A DNA stretch of 52,899 nt from the NCBI GenBank assembly GCA_018381425.1, contig JAGZRY010000001.1, positions 1 through 52,899 on the forward strand. The letters run 5' to 3'. Under the pieces are notes generated by a model. That model saw only the letters and a program-made list of their open reading frames with translations, was not told the origin of the DNA and made no database searches. The first letter of the stretch is position 1. Each line of letters begins with the position of its first letter. The translations under genes were made by a program, and so were the position numbers. Source of the DNA: Haemophilus parainfluenzae (GTDB taxonomy: Bacteria > Pseudomonadota > Gammaproteobacteria > Enterobacterales > Pasteurellaceae). Shown in pieces: positions 15,868 to 24,829 of the stretch.

Positions 15868-16497
15868 ATGAAAAAAATTCTATTAACCACTTTTGCATTG
15901 GTTGTGCTTTCTGGTTGTGCACATAAACAACAAACAGCCGATGAGCAACAAGCACTAGAAAATCCAAATATTCAACAAGGTCAGCATCAAGTTTTACAAC
16001 CGGAAGATCGAATTGTTCGTCCGGATATTTACACAGACTATCAGCCTGAGCGTACAGAAGTGTTACGTGAAGGTCGATACACTTTAATTAATTTCTCTCC
16101 GGAAGAAGGTCAAAAATACCTTCTTGACCAAAGTGTCACTGTCAACATGTTAGGTAAAAAGAAACGAGCCTTAACAGCAACCGTTGAGCAGGGATTACGC
16201 ACGACGTTAAAAGATACAGGGCTTTCGCTTTGTCATGGCTTTGGTCAGAATGAACCAACACTTTCCACGCTTTATTCCCGTTCATTACCAAAAGTACATT
16301 ATCAATTTGGCCCGATGGCTTTACGTGATGCTCTCCAAATGTTAGCAGGGCCAGCTTATGAAATTACTATCAATGATGTTTCTCGTGTCGTTTGTTTTAA
16401 ATTACGCCCAGCTGTACCGGAACGTGCTACAGGGGAAAAGCCGAAAGTAGAAACCACAACAACGACAACAACCACAACGGAAATTATCGAGGAATAA
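15868..16497 (+). CDS. PilL-like transfer lipoprotein
   Basis: 209 residues. Signal MKKILLTTFALVVLSGC with lipobox LSGC makes it a lipoprotein. The mature part matches the PilL N-terminal domain of ICE transfer systems (TIGR03748-like): EDRIVRPDIYTDYQPERT, GRYTLINFSPEEGQKYLLDQ and LSLCHGFG followed by PMALRDALQMLAGPAYEI, a fold like secretin N-domains. The tail is threonine-rich. I start it at the ATG at 15868, with GGAG at 15856-15859. A 7-bp hairpin ATTAAGG/CCTTAAT lies just upstream. First gene of the long transfer operon; next gene begins 4 bases after its stop. Confidence 0.8.
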   Translation: MKKILLTTFALVVLSGCAHKQQTADEQQALENPNIQQGQHQVLQPEDRIVRPDIYTDYQPERTEVLREGRYTLINFSPEEGQKYLLDQSVTVNMLGKKKRALTATVEQGLRTTLKDTGLSLCHGFGQNEPTLSTLYSRSLPKVHYQFGPMALRDALQMLAGPAYEITINDVSRVVCFKLRPAVPERATGEKPKVETTTTTTTTTEIIEE

Positions 16498-16501
16498 GCA
16501 A

Positions 16502-17242
16502 ATGAATCATGTCAAAAAAATATCCTATGTGGCGATGATATTAGGGATGTTTTCTACTGCTGTATTTGCTGATGTCACAGCAGCGAATACGCTGGCTACT
16601 CAATCGTTAAATCAGCAAAACTTGGTGACAAATAAATTAAATCAACAAGAGTTATTAGCTAAGTCTCAGGAGTGGGGTTTAACTGAGCAAGAATGGCAGC
16701 GCTATCAAGAGCTTAATCAAGGTGCTCGTGGTATATGGTCGCCAGGTCTTGACCCTTTAACCTCGCTTGGTGTGGAGTCTCGAAATGAGCAGGATAGAGA
16801 GCGTTATGCTCGACTACTAGCAAAAAAAATGCACGACCGCATGGAGCGAGAGCTGCAGTTCCAACGCACTTATGATCGCGTATTTGCTGAAATGTATCCA
16901 AATGAGCAACCATTTAAGGTTGAACCTCATATTTCAGAGCGGTTTGGACGGGTGATTTATTTTACTCGCCTAGAAAATTGTGACAAATGTGAAGCGAATG
17001 CTGATCGTGTATTGCAATATGTGAATGATAAAACGCCTATAGATATTTATTTTGTTGGCGTGAAGAATAATGAGCAAATCTATAATTGGGCGAAAAAACA
17101 TAACATCGACCCAAATAAAGTGAATAGAAAATTAATTACCCTTAATCATGATAATGGAGCCTGGTTACAGTATGCAGATGGCAAAATGCCTGCTGCATTC
17201 CAAATTCAGCAGGATGGGCAATGGCAACAAATCGTCTATTAA
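16502..17242 (+). CDS. TIGR03759-family ICE transfer protein
   Basis: 246 residues. A signal peptide (about 1-23, ending AVFA) exports it to the periplasm. The conserved core LTEQEWQRYQELNQGARGIWSPGLDPLTSLGVE near residues 60-95 identifies the family. The C-terminal half looks like a thioredoxin fold (VIYFTRLENCDKCEANADRVL with C-x-x-C), so a thiol-handling or pilus-assembly role is possible; this is inference. It overlaps the next gene by 22 bases. Confidence 0.82.
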   Translation: MNHVKKISYVAMILGMFSTAVFADVTAANTLATQSLNQQNLVTNKLNQQELLAKSQEWGLTEQEWQRYQELNQGARGIWSPGLDPLTSLGVESRNEQDRERYARLLAKKMHDRMERELQFQRTYDRVFAEMYPNEQPFKVEPHISERFGRVIYFTRLENCDKCEANADRVLQYVNDKTPIDIYFVGVKNNEQIYNWAKKHNIDPNKVNRKLITLNHDNGAWLQYADGKMPAAFQIQQDGQWQQIVY

Positions 17243-17979
17243 AAATCGTATTTAGCTTAATCGGTCTTGGCGTTGCGACTCACTCCGTTGCATTTAATGG
17301 CTTTGGAACTGATATTGATGGCTATATTAAAAATGCATCTAATCGCTACCAGGTCGATGAAGCTATGCTACGTGGGTTAGTAAAAATTGAAGATGGGTGG
17401 TATGGCAATATTTCCCCGACTGGTGCAACTGGTGTGGGGCAATTTACCCAGGGCACCTGGAATTGGCTTGCAACAACTGATGAGGGGCGAGCCTTAGGTA
17501 TGACTCAAATCACTCGTTACAATCGTGATACACCTTTTGACCCTCGAAAAAACAATCGACTTAACACTCTAGCAACCGCACTTTTAGCCAGATGGCATAT
17601 TAATCAGTTTTTTGAGCGAGGGATAAAACCGTCACATGAAAATTTATATCTTGCTCACAATATTGGTATAGATGGGTTACATCGAGCGCTACAAGGTAGA
17701 TCAACTCGTGAGGATATTCTTAACATGAAACGCAATGGAATGAAAAAAGGAATGTCTGTGCAAGGCTTTCTTGTCTATCAAAGTGAGCGTTTTAATATCA
17801 GTAAACAAATAGCTAACTTCCAGCGCCCTTCAGCATCAGCACGTTATCAAATTGAGAATAAACCATTACCAACTCATTTACATTGGGTTTCTCCAACAGA
17901 AACCGCTATGCGTTGGGTTGAACCAGCGTCAAATCAAACAAATCAACAAGCTATTCGTTGGCAAAATCCAACCAATTAA
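17221..17979 (+). CDS. Periplasmic lytic transglycosylase of the transfer system
   Basis: 252 residues. The N terminus is a signal peptide (LLKIVFSLIGLGVATHSVAF). A soluble lytic transglycosylase (SLT) domain follows: VDEAMLRGLVKIEDGW with the catalytic glutamate in KIEDGW, then SPTGATGVGQFTQGTWNWL. It would open peptidoglycan locally for the conjugation channel, like VirB1. The gene starts inside the previous one (22-base overlap). The last 50 residues are polar and repetitive (HWVSPTETAMRWVEPA). Confidence 0.88.
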   Translation: MATNRLLKIVFSLIGLGVATHSVAFNGFGTDIDGYIKNASNRYQVDEAMLRGLVKIEDGWYGNISPTGATGVGQFTQGTWNWLATTDEGRALGMTQITRYNRDTPFDPRKNNRLNTLATALLARWHINQFFERGIKPSHENLYLAHNIGIDGLHRALQGRSTREDILNMKRNGMKKGMSVQGFLVYQSERFNISKQIANFQRPSASARYQIENKPLPTHLHWVSPTETAMRWVEPASNQTNQQAIRWQNPTN

Positions 17980-17994
17980 TACGAGAACAGAATT

Positions 17995-18501
17995 ATGCAG
18001 TATAAATCCTTTTTCCTCTCTTTGGTCTGCTTAGGAGCAGTAGTTCAGGCGCAAGCTGAATTAAAAGTTATTGGTGATTTTGGCGGGGAAAGTGCAGTCC
18101 GTTTTTATGAAGCATTACAACCGGACGAATCAATGGTTCAAGCTTACCCTAACAGTGTTCCTTCAACATTAACCGAAGCGGATATTTTGCCTGTAGCCTC
18201 ACATAGAATGACACCGGGCCAAATACAACCAGTCAGAATGAATCTTCCTGGAATGTTGCCTATTTTTCTTATTGGAACAGATAACTTATCTAAAAATTGG
18301 TTACACAGTAATTATGACTACCTTAAAAAAATTGGGGCAATGGGACTTGTAGTAAGCGTTAAAACAACAAACGAATTAAGTGAGTTACGTCAATTAGCAC
18401 CTGATTTAACCTTAATGCCAACTCCAGGGGATGACTTAGCTTCAAGATTAAATCTTGCCCACTACCCTGCTTTATTGACTTCAGAAGGATTGTCGCAATG
18501 A
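17995..18501 (+). CDS. TIGR03765-family (PFL_4695-type) ICE protein
   Basis: 168 residues with a signal peptide (FFLSLVCLGAVVQAQA), so probably periplasmic. The segments GDFGGESAVRFYEALQP and GMLPIFLIGTDNLSKNWL fit the PFL_4695 family of integrating conjugative elements. The function is unknown; it always lies between the transglycosylase and TraD. Its stop overlaps the traD start by 4 bases. Confidence 0.78.
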   Translation: MQYKSFFLSLVCLGAVVQAQAELKVIGDFGGESAVRFYEALQPDESMVQAYPNSVPSTLTEADILPVASHRMTPGQIQPVRMNLPGMLPIFLIGTDNLSKNWLHSNYDYLKKIGAMGLVVSVKTTNELSELRQLAPDLTLMPTPGDDLASRLNLAHYPALLTSEGLSQ

Positions 18502-20747
18502 GTCAAAAACACGTTTTAGAAGGTTTGCTTAGACCTCCAGTTGAGTTTTTTCCAGCTGCCGTCCATGGATCTTGCGCTTTGGTTTGTTGCGGTGCACCTT
18601 GGTCGCTCGCACTAAATCCTCTCATTGGATATGGGCTGGGTGCTGCCTTTGCAGGTATGGGGGTTATGCGTTTTCGTCAAGGCATGGAAATTGTACGCTA
18701 TCACCGAAATTTACGCAGACTCCCTCACTATGCTTTGACCAGTCGTCAAATTCCAGTAAGTAAAAAAGCCTTATTCTTGGGGCGTGGTTTTGAATGGGAG
18801 CCTAAGCATACGCAACGTCTTTATGACTGTTTCTCTGCAAATGGGCAAATTTATTGGAAAAATGGAAAGTGGTTTAAAGCCGCTCGTGATTATGAAAAAG
18901 TGCATGATAATTGGTTGTCTAGACTCACTTCAATGGACTCTCCATTAAATCCAGTAAGACCGCTACCGCCAGTTGGCGGTATTCCAGTAATGCATGGTGT
19001 AGAGCCGAATGAACGCGATATTATGCTTCCATTAGGTGACCGTGGCGGTCACACCTTAGTATTTGGTACGACTGGCGTAGGGAAAACGCGTTTTGCTGAA
19101 GTGCTTGTTACACAAGATATACATCGAGGCAAAACACCTGAAGAGCGTGAAGTGGTTGTCTTTTTCGATCCGAAAGGCGACCCGGACATGTTAAAGCGAA
19201 TGTATGCAGAAGCAAAACGTGCGGGTCGTGAAAATGAATTTTATGTATTCCATTTAGGACATCCTGAAATATCTGCTCGTTATAACCCGGTTGGTCGATT
19301 TGGTCGAATTTCAGAGGTGGCAGGACGTATTTCCGGGCAATTAAGTGGTGCGGGAAATAGTGCAGCATTTAAAGAGTTTGCTTGGCGTTTTGTGAATATT
19401 GTCTCCCGTGCATTGGTTGAAATGGGAAAACGCCCGGACTATGTGCAAATCTCGCGTTTCGTGCAAAATATTGATGCACTTTTCTTAGACTACGCCAAAC
19501 TTCATTTTGATGCTGTCGATAAGAAAATATGGCCAACTTTGGCTTCGGTTGCGGCTAACTTAGATGTAAAAAATTTACCGTTCTCGATGAAAGATAGACC
19601 GCTTATTGCTGTTATTAACCAATATATTTTAGAGAATAAGATTTTTGACCCGGTACTTGAAGGGTTATCAAGTGCGGTACGTTACGATAAAACCTATTTT
19701 GATAAAATTGTGGCATCGCTTTTACCGTTACTTGAAAAACTCACTACAGGTAAAACTGCAGAGCTTCTCTCGCCTGATTACACTGATATTCATGATGAGC
19801 GCCCTATCTTTGATTGGGAATCTATTATTCGTAAAAGAGGGATTGTTTACGTTGGTTTAGACGCGCTATCTGATGCGACTGTAGCTGCAGCTGTGGGTAA
19901 TAGTATGTTTGCCGATCTAGTCTCAATGGCAGGTCATATTTATAAATTTGGTGTAGATGAAGGATTACCGGATGCATTTAAAACTAAAAGCAAACCGCCT
20001 AAAATCAACCTTCATTGCGATGAATTCAATGAATTAATGGGTGATGAATTTATCCCGCTAATCAATAAAGGTCGTGGTGCGGGAATGCAGGTAACAGCCT
20101 ATACTCAAACGCTCTCAGATATTGAAGCTCGTATTGGAAGTAAAGCGAAAACGGGACAAACAACAGGTAACTTCAATACACTTTTAATGTTCCGGGTAAA
20201 AGAGCCGGCCACTGCAGAGTTTTTAACGCGTCAGCTCAACGATGTCACAATTTATCAAAGCATGGTGACATCAAGTACGACGGATAATAGCAATCCGGAT
20301 GATGGCAAGGCGTTTACTTCTAATACTGGTGAACGTATTTCTGAAAAAATGGTGCAAATGTTATCGCCAGCGCATATTACAAATCTACCAAAAGGTCAGG
20401 CATTTGCCCTTCTTGAGGGAAGTACGCTTTATAAATTAAGAATGCCTTTACCTGCGGTTGATAAAGATGATGTGATGCCGGAATCACTTCAAGAATTGAC
20501 GGCTTATATGCGAAAAAACTACCATATTTCACCAAATTGGTGGCAATCTGCATTTTCTGATTATGCGCCAAGTCAAGATATAGCAACCGCTTTTCAGTCA
20601 ATGTCATTAAATCGAGCACCTTCACACGCAGGAGAAGAAATGCTTTTCGGGGATGTTGAAACTCCAGCTGCTGAAGATATGGAAGATGAAGATATTGATC
20701 AGAATGATGATACAGATGAGGATGATTTTGATGACACAGATAATTAA
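18498..20747 (+). CDS. traD: Type IV coupling protein TraD
   Basis: 749 residues, VirD4/TraD-type ATPase. Two N-terminal membrane segments (about 15-60) anchor it to the inner membrane. Walker A FGTTGVGKTRF lies near residue 190, the Walker B-like VVFFDPKGDPD near 220, and a second acidic motif NLHCDEFNELMGDEF near 505. The C terminus is extremely acidic (EDEDIDQNDDTDEDDFDD). It brings the relaxase-DNA complex to the channel. It overlaps the previous gene by 4 bases and the next by 17. An uptake signal lies at 19670-19678. Confidence 0.93.
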   Translation: MSQKHVLEGLLRPPVEFFPAAVHGSCALVCCGAPWSLALNPLIGYGLGAAFAGMGVMRFRQGMEIVRYHRNLRRLPHYALTSRQIPVSKKALFLGRGFEWEPKHTQRLYDCFSANGQIYWKNGKWFKAARDYEKVHDNWLSRLTSMDSPLNPVRPLPPVGGIPVMHGVEPNERDIMLPLGDRGGHTLVFGTTGVGKTRFAEVLVTQDIHRGKTPEEREVVVFFDPKGDPDMLKRMYAEAKRAGRENEFYVFHLGHPEISARYNPVGRFGRISEVAGRISGQLSGAGNSAAFKEFAWRFVNIVSRALVEMGKRPDYVQISRFVQNIDALFLDYAKLHFDAVDKKIWPTLASVAANLDVKNLPFSMKDRPLIAVINQYILENKIFDPVLEGLSSAVRYDKTYFDKIVASLLPLLEKLTTGKTAELLSPDYTDIHDERPIFDWESIIRKRGIVYVGLDALSDATVAAAVGNSMFADLVSMAGHIYKFGVDEGLPDAFKTKSKPPKINLHCDEFNELMGDEFIPLINKGRGAGMQVTAYTQTLSDIEARIGSKAKTGQTTGNFNTLLMFRVKEPATAEFLTRQLNDVTIYQSMVTSSTTDNSNPDDGKAFTSNTGERISEKMVQMLSPAHITNLPKGQAFALLEGSTLYKLRMPLPAVDKDDVMPESLQELTAYMRKNYHISPNWWQSAFSDYAPSQDIATAFQSMSLNRAPSHAGEEMLFGDVETPAAEDMEDEDIDQNDDTDEDDFDDTDN

Positions 20748-21066
20748 TCAGCCGGATATGAACTTGCTTGATATTCCGGATATGAGCGTAGATTTCAATT
20801 CAGTCACTAGCTGTTCTTGTGGGCTAGAAAATGCAGATGAATTACTTAATTACTTTTTACCTTATTTGGAAGATTGGAATAATCAGCGTTATACCACACA
20901 TGAATTTTCGAAAAAGTATGCGAATAAAGGCATCTCACTTTGGACGGCTAATGATGTAAAAAAATCTGAAAATGGCATCCAGGCAATTCAAATTTTTTTA
21001 GACGGTGAAGTAAAAGGTTATCTTTTCTTTCACTGTAAATTATCTCCAGTGGGAACATTACAGTAA
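20731..21066 (+). CDS. Hypothetical protein between traD and TIGR03747 gene
   Basis: 111 residues, soluble, not recognised. Features: acidic N-terminal stretch with SCSCGLENADELLNYFLPYL and a C-terminal part IQIFLDGEVKGYLFFHC that could be a beta-sheet domain. I start it at the ATG at 20731, overlapping the end of traD by 17 bases; a longer frame from 20653 would run far into the traD tail. Its last base is the first base of the next start codon, so it is tightly coupled in the transfer operon. Confidence 0.65.
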   Translation: MTQIINQPDMNLLDIPDMSVDFNSVTSCSCGLENADELLNYFLPYLEDWNNQRYTTHEFSKKYANKGISLWTANDVKKSENGIQAIQIFLDGEVKGYLFFHCKLSPVGTLQ

Positions 21067-21752
21067 TGGCAGAACAACAAGTTAGAAAAAAGAAAAAGGG
21101 TCTTTTTTACTACATTAATGCGGTATTAGCCGCCTTATTTGGTTCCCTGATTTTGAGCATTATTTTTGAATGGTTAGGTATTGCATTTTTATGGCCTGAA
21201 CAAGGTCATTTACACAGTCAAAAAATGATGCTAACTGAGCTTGGATGGCTTTCTGATAGTCTAACGAGGGGGCTTTTCTATCATTCTCCAAAAGAGTTGG
21301 CTGAAGGTCTTATTTTGTCATTACATGAATGGCTTTTTGTAAAAACAGGTGTAAAAGATTGGTTGGCCAACCCTCGTGAGCATAGTAGCGTAGGTTTGTG
21401 GGTGTATCATTATGGGCGAGCTTATATTGAGTCAGTGATTTATGTTTTTATCACCTTTGTTATTCGACTTGTAGTGATTGTTTTTACTTCCCCACTCTTT
21501 TTGTTAGCCGCATTTGCGGGCTTTACTGAAGGGTTAATGATGCGTGACCGTCGTAAATTTGGTGCGGGCAGAGAGTCTAGTTTTCTTTATCATCATGCTC
21601 GTCGATTAATTGGCCCGATTATGTTGTCAGCGTGGGTGTTGTATCTTTCTATCCCAATTTCCATTTATCCGAATGTGATATTAGTACCCGCTGCATTTTT
21701 ATTTGGCCTATCCATCTGTGTAACGGCAGCGAGCTTTAAAAAATACCTTTAA
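21066..21752 (+). CDS. TIGR03747-family ICE membrane protein
   Basis: 228 residues with about four hydrophobic segments (around 20-40, 125-155, 170-195 and 200-222). The pattern FTEGLMMRDRRKFGAGRESSFLYHHARR between the membrane parts is characteristic of the PFL_4697 family. It is an inner-membrane part of the type G conjugation system whose exact role is unknown. A strong terminator follows, so traD to this gene form a unit separate from the pilin genes. Confidence 0.82.
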   Translation: MAEQQVRKKKKGLFYYINAVLAALFGSLILSIIFEWLGIAFLWPEQGHLHSQKMMLTELGWLSDSLTRGLFYHSPKELAEGLILSLHEWLFVKTGVKDWLANPREHSSVGLWVYHYGRAYIESVIYVFITFVIRLVVIVFTSPLFLLAAFAGFTEGLMMRDRRKFGAGRESSFLYHHARRLIGPIMLSAWVLYLSIPISIYPNVILVPAAFLFGLSICVTAASFKKYL

Positions 21753-21774
21753 TATGCCTCTATGTTGTCATTAT

Positions 21775-21810
21775 GGGTGCTTATTTTTCCAAGAATAAGC
21801 GCCCTTTTTT
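21775..21810 (+). terminator. Intrinsic terminator inside the transfer region
   Basis: An 11-base stem GGGTGCTTATT/AATAAGCGCCC (one T-G pair) followed by six T residues. It splits the transfer genes into two units, or is passed by antitermination. Confidence 0.85.
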
Positions 21811-21878
21811 ATCACTAAAAACTGTTTTGAATTTAAAAAGAGTTTCTCATTAAATTTCCCTCTCTTCTTTGGCACTCT

Positions 21879-21912
21879 TTGCTTGGAATCTGTTTCAAGC
21901 AAGGAGTTCTCC
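21879..21912 (+). promoter_or_regulatory. Double hairpin over a ribosome-binding site
   Basis: TTGCTTG/CAAGCAA (21879-21902) ends directly on AAGGAG, and GGAGttCTCC (21903-21912) folds the ribosome-binding site on itself right before the GTG start at 21913. Together they could hold back translation of the first pilin-region gene. Confidence 0.5.
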
Positions 21913-22233
21913 GTGACTAAAAATATTTTCAGTTTATCTCTAACAATAGGCTTATTGTTTGGCGCTATAAGTGCTCAAGCAACAGAGCAAGAGCATTTAG
22001 CGCAAGCAATTAAACAGTTGGATGCAGCAAAACTCTCATTACAGCGAGCAGCTGCAAGTGCAAAGGTTTCTGCGAAAAGTCGTGAATATTTTGATTACGC
22101 TTCAGCACATCAAGATATTGCTACGGTACAGGCAGGGATTAAGCAATATATTAACCCTTCCCGGGCAATCCCTAGAAATCCTAAAGCTATTCGTAACTTA
22201 AAAGAAGATTATCTCAATCTTCGGAGTCAATAG
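21913..22233 (+). CDS. RAQPRD-family ICE protein
   Basis: 106 residues with a GTG start supported by AAGGAG at 21901-21906. A signal peptide (ending ISAQA) leads to a short helical mature protein with YINPSRAIPRNPKAI, which corresponds to the RAQPRD motif of this family (PFL_4698-type). It is a periplasmic component of unknown role that begins the pilin-region operon. A reading frame open from 21883 lacks a proper start. Confidence 0.8.
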   Translation: MTKNIFSLSLTIGLLFGAISAQATEQEHLAQAIKQLDAAKLSLQRAAASAKVSAKSREYFDYASAHQDIATVQAGIKQYINPSRAIPRNPKAIRNLKEDYLNLRSQ

Positions 22234-22236
22234 CAG

Positions 22237-22482
22237 ATGAGTAACGCTAATTTCCCTTCTGTTTCACCATTAGACAGTTTTTATACTGTAAGTGGTTTAG
22301 ACCCGCTAAAACTGAAAATCATGCTGGCCATTATTTTAGTTGCCGTATTACTGCTTGCATATATGTGGGCAACTAATCATGGCTACAAAGGCATGGTGAA
22401 CGACGGTGATATTTGGCCATTCTTTAAACTGATTCTATGGGGCGCAGCATTAATTATATGTGTTGTCAGCTTTTTTATTTAA
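22237..22482 (+). CDS. TIGR03758-family small ICE membrane protein
   Basis: 81 residues with two hydrophobic segments (about 25-43 and 62-80) and the conserved start FPSVSPLDSFYTVSGLDPLKLK. It fits the TIGR03758 family of integrating conjugative elements. Size and two-helix layout are like VirB2/VirB3-type subunits. It lies 3 bases after the RAQPRD gene and just before the pilin-like gene. Confidence 0.8.
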   Translation: MSNANFPSVSPLDSFYTVSGLDPLKLKIMLAIILVAVLLLAYMWATNHGYKGMVNDGDIWPFFKLILWGAALIICVVSFFI

Positions 22483-22501
22483 CAAATCATAAGGACATCT
22501 C

Positions 22502-22903
22502 ATGAAGTTGATTAAATCCTTCTTTCAGAATGTTTCAAGTCGTTTTCTTGCGGTAGTAACTTTACTTTGGTTATCCGTTGAAAATGCGTTTGCTACAGGC
22601 GGTGGTAATGGTATCAATACCTCTAAAATCCCTGATTTTAAAATCCCAGGTGTAGATAGCAATACCAAAGACCCGATGGAAATTATCTATCTTGTTGCTA
22701 AATCAATGGCAACCTTGTTTGCAATTTTATTTGCAGCATGGTCAATCATGACAGTGGTTAAAGCATTAATTAAAACCTATAACGCAGCGACTGACGAAAA
22801 TGACAAAAAAGGATGGGGCCCATTTATTATCGCTCTCATTCTTGGTTTCATTTTAATTTTCTTCAGTCTCTGGTTGGTGAAATTGGCTATCGGTCTATTT
22901 TAA
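22502..22903 (+). CDS. TIGR03745-family ICE membrane protein, pilin-like
   Basis: 133 residues. A signal-like N-terminal segment (about 13-31, ending AFA) and two further hydrophobic helices (about 62-85 and 103-130) separated by a short polar loop give the layout of a VirB2/TraA-type pilin. The glycine-rich GGGNGINTS follows the signal. I assign it to TIGR03745; that it is the major pilin is inferred from layout and place, and TraX upstream would be a candidate modifier. Confidence 0.78.
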   Translation: MKLIKSFFQNVSSRFLAVVTLLWLSVENAFATGGGNGINTSKIPDFKIPGVDSNTKDPMEIIYLVAKSMATLFAILFAAWSIMTVVKALIKTYNAATDENDKKGWGPFIIALILGFILIFFSLWLVKLAIGLF

Positions 22904-22922
22904 TCATCTCTGTGAGGTCAAG

Positions 22923-23294
22923 ATGTCAAGTGATAAAGAGCAAACGATCCCCTTTCTTCCTACTCGATTAAATCGTGAATCGAGTGTGTATGGCGGGTTA
23001 TCTGTAAGTGAATTTATGTTGGCTGCAGCAATGGGATTTATCTTAGGTGCAGTGCTTGGCCTCCTTTGTTGTTTTGCCTTAGGCTTTGATTTTTGGTTGT
23101 TAATTCCGTCTCTTGCCATGTTGTTTTGCATACTTTCTGTGGTAATTGGCAAAGTGATTATTGCGCGCCTTAAACGAGGTAAGCCGGAAGCTTACTTAAA
23201 TCGAATGATCGAGGTTAAGTTAGATGGATTATTAGGGGGAAATCGCTTTATCTCCCGTCAAGGTACTTGGTCTATTCGCCGAGTTAAAAGATAA
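22923..23294 (+). CDS. TIGR03750-family conjugal transfer protein (VirB3/TraL-like)
   Basis: 123 residues. Two adjacent hydrophobic helices (about 30-55 and 57-80) sit in the middle: EFMLAAAMGFILGAVLGLLCC and LLIPSLAMLFCILSVVIGK. The cytosolic ends are basic. The N-terminal IPFLPTRLNRESSVYGGLS is typical of the family, which corresponds to TraL/VirB3 of other systems and probably contacts the VirB4-like ATPase. Confidence 0.82.
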   Translation: MSSDKEQTIPFLPTRLNRESSVYGGLSVSEFMLAAAMGFILGAVLGLLCCFALGFDFWLLIPSLAMLFCILSVVIGKVIIARLKRGKPEAYLNRMIEVKLDGLLGGNRFISRQGTWSIRRVKR

Positions 23295-23305
23295 GAGAGT
23301 TTATT

Positions 23306-23950
23306 ATGAATAACTTAAAAGGGATTGTTCATCAAAAAAATCGCGAAATTATGACTGGGCGAATCGCTATCGGTGCATTACTTGTGATTTGTTTGGTGCT
23401 ATGTGCCATTATTTTTACCGCACCAAGTCGATTAATGATTTATAACCCACCGGATTTACGTGCAGGAAGTCAACGCCCTTGGTGGGAAGTGCCAAAATCA
23501 ACCGTTTATGCCTTTGCTTATCAAACCTTCCAACAGTTAAATCGCTGGATGGAGAATGGCGAAGAAGAATACAAATTAAATATTGAAAGAAATAAAGCCT
23601 TTATTACGCCAAGTTGCCAAGAGTTTTTGAAGAAAGACTACTATGACCGTTTATCTAACGGTGAATTACGGGAACGTGCACGTGGTGTTTATGAAATTGT
23701 GGGCCGAGGATTTAAAGACACTAGTGTTATTGTTCATAGCCCTGATAGTTGGACGGTTAATCTTGATTTAAGCGTGGATGAGTATTTTAAAGATGAACCC
23801 GTAAAACGTGTTTTAACCCGCTTCCCAGTCAATGTCGTGCGCATGGAAACAGATTTACAACACAACCCTTGGGGATTGGGATTTAACTGCTACAGCTCAA
23901 TTCCATTACGTTTAGAAGCCAAAGAATTTAAAGAAGGGGATAACCAATAA
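23306..23950 (+). CDS. TIGR03746-family transfer protein (TraE-like, DUF2895)
   Basis: 214 residues with one N-terminal membrane anchor (about 22-42) and a periplasmic domain. The segments IYNPPDLRAGSQRPWWEVP and VYAFAYQTFQQLNRWMENGEEEY mark the DUF2895 family. It corresponds to TraE/VirB8-type scaffold proteins of the inner membrane. Its stop overlaps the next start by one base. Confidence 0.82.
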   Translation: MNNLKGIVHQKNREIMTGRIAIGALLVICLVLCAIIFTAPSRLMIYNPPDLRAGSQRPWWEVPKSTVYAFAYQTFQQLNRWMENGEEEYKLNIERNKAFITPSCQEFLKKDYYDRLSNGELRERARGVYEIVGRGFKDTSVIVHSPDSWTVNLDLSVDEYFKDEPVKRVLTRFPVNVVRMETDLQHNPWGLGFNCYSSIPLRLEAKEFKEGDNQ

Positions 23951-24819
23951 TGAAAAAACTCACTTTGTTACTGAGCGCGGCTTTTATCTTTTCACCAATG
24001 ACGGCATCTGCCGATGTGTTAATGAAATGGGCGCGTAAACCATTACCGATTGATTTACAAATCGAAAAAGAACGTATTCTATTCGTAGATAAAAATGTAA
24101 AAGTAGGTTATCCACCTGAATTAGATAGCAAGCTTCGCATTCAATCAACTGGCGGTGCGGTTTATTTAAAAGCAACTGCAGATTTCCCCAAAACACGCTT
24201 ACAGCTTATGGATGTTGCAACCGGGGAAATAATCCTACTTGATGTGCAAGCGAAGCATTCTGTTACCAATGCAAGCGAGCCAATTCGCTTTGTTTATGAA
24301 AATAAAGTTGAAAAACAAACAACGGCTTATAGTCAAGATGCAAATGCATATAACGAGCCAATGCCAAATGCTCGTTCGGCACTACCCGCTCCAGCTGCAT
24401 TAACGCGCTATGCTGCACAGATGTTTTATGCGCCTTTACGTACAGTAGAGCCATTAGAAGGTGTGCGCCAGGTTTCACATCGCCTTCCTACACCGCTTAA
24501 AACACTCTTACCTGCATTGCCTGTGCGAGCTACACCATTACTCAGCTGGCAACTTGATGGGTATGTTGTCACTGCAGTTCGCTTGCAAAACCAGGGGCAA
24601 TCTCGCATTGATTTAGATCCTCGAGAATTGCAAGGACGATTTTATGCAGCAACATTTCAGCATAATTGGCTTGGGGGGCATGGTACACCTGAAGATACCA
24701 CAACGGTATATCTTGTGACAGAAGGTTTGCCTAATCATTCTGTTATCCCTCAGTCAAATTCATATAAACCGAAAAAATTGAAAAAAGTCACCACAACAGT
24801 GACAACTCAAACGAAATAA
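23950..24819 (+). CDS. TIGR03749-family transfer protein (TraK-like)
   Basis: 289 residues with a signal peptide (MKKLTLLLSAAFIFSPMTASA). The N-terminal LPIDLQIEKERILFVDKNVKVGYP and a beta-rich core match the TIGR03749 family, which takes the place of TraK/VirB9 in the outer part of the channel. The C-terminal domain has YVVTAVRLQNQGQSRIDLDPRELQG. It is part of an uninterrupted run of transfer genes with 10-base spacing to the next. Confidence 0.82.
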   Translation: MKKLTLLLSAAFIFSPMTASADVLMKWARKPLPIDLQIEKERILFVDKNVKVGYPPELDSKLRIQSTGGAVYLKATADFPKTRLQLMDVATGEIILLDVQAKHSVTNASEPIRFVYENKVEKQTTAYSQDANAYNEPMPNARSALPAPAALTRYAAQMFYAPLRTVEPLEGVRQVSHRLPTPLKTLLPALPVRATPLLSWQLDGYVVTAVRLQNQGQSRIDLDPRELQGRFYAATFQHNWLGGHGTPEDTTTVYLVTEGLPNHSVIPQSNSYKPKKLKKVTTTVTTQTK

Positions 24820-24829
24820 GGAGCGAACA

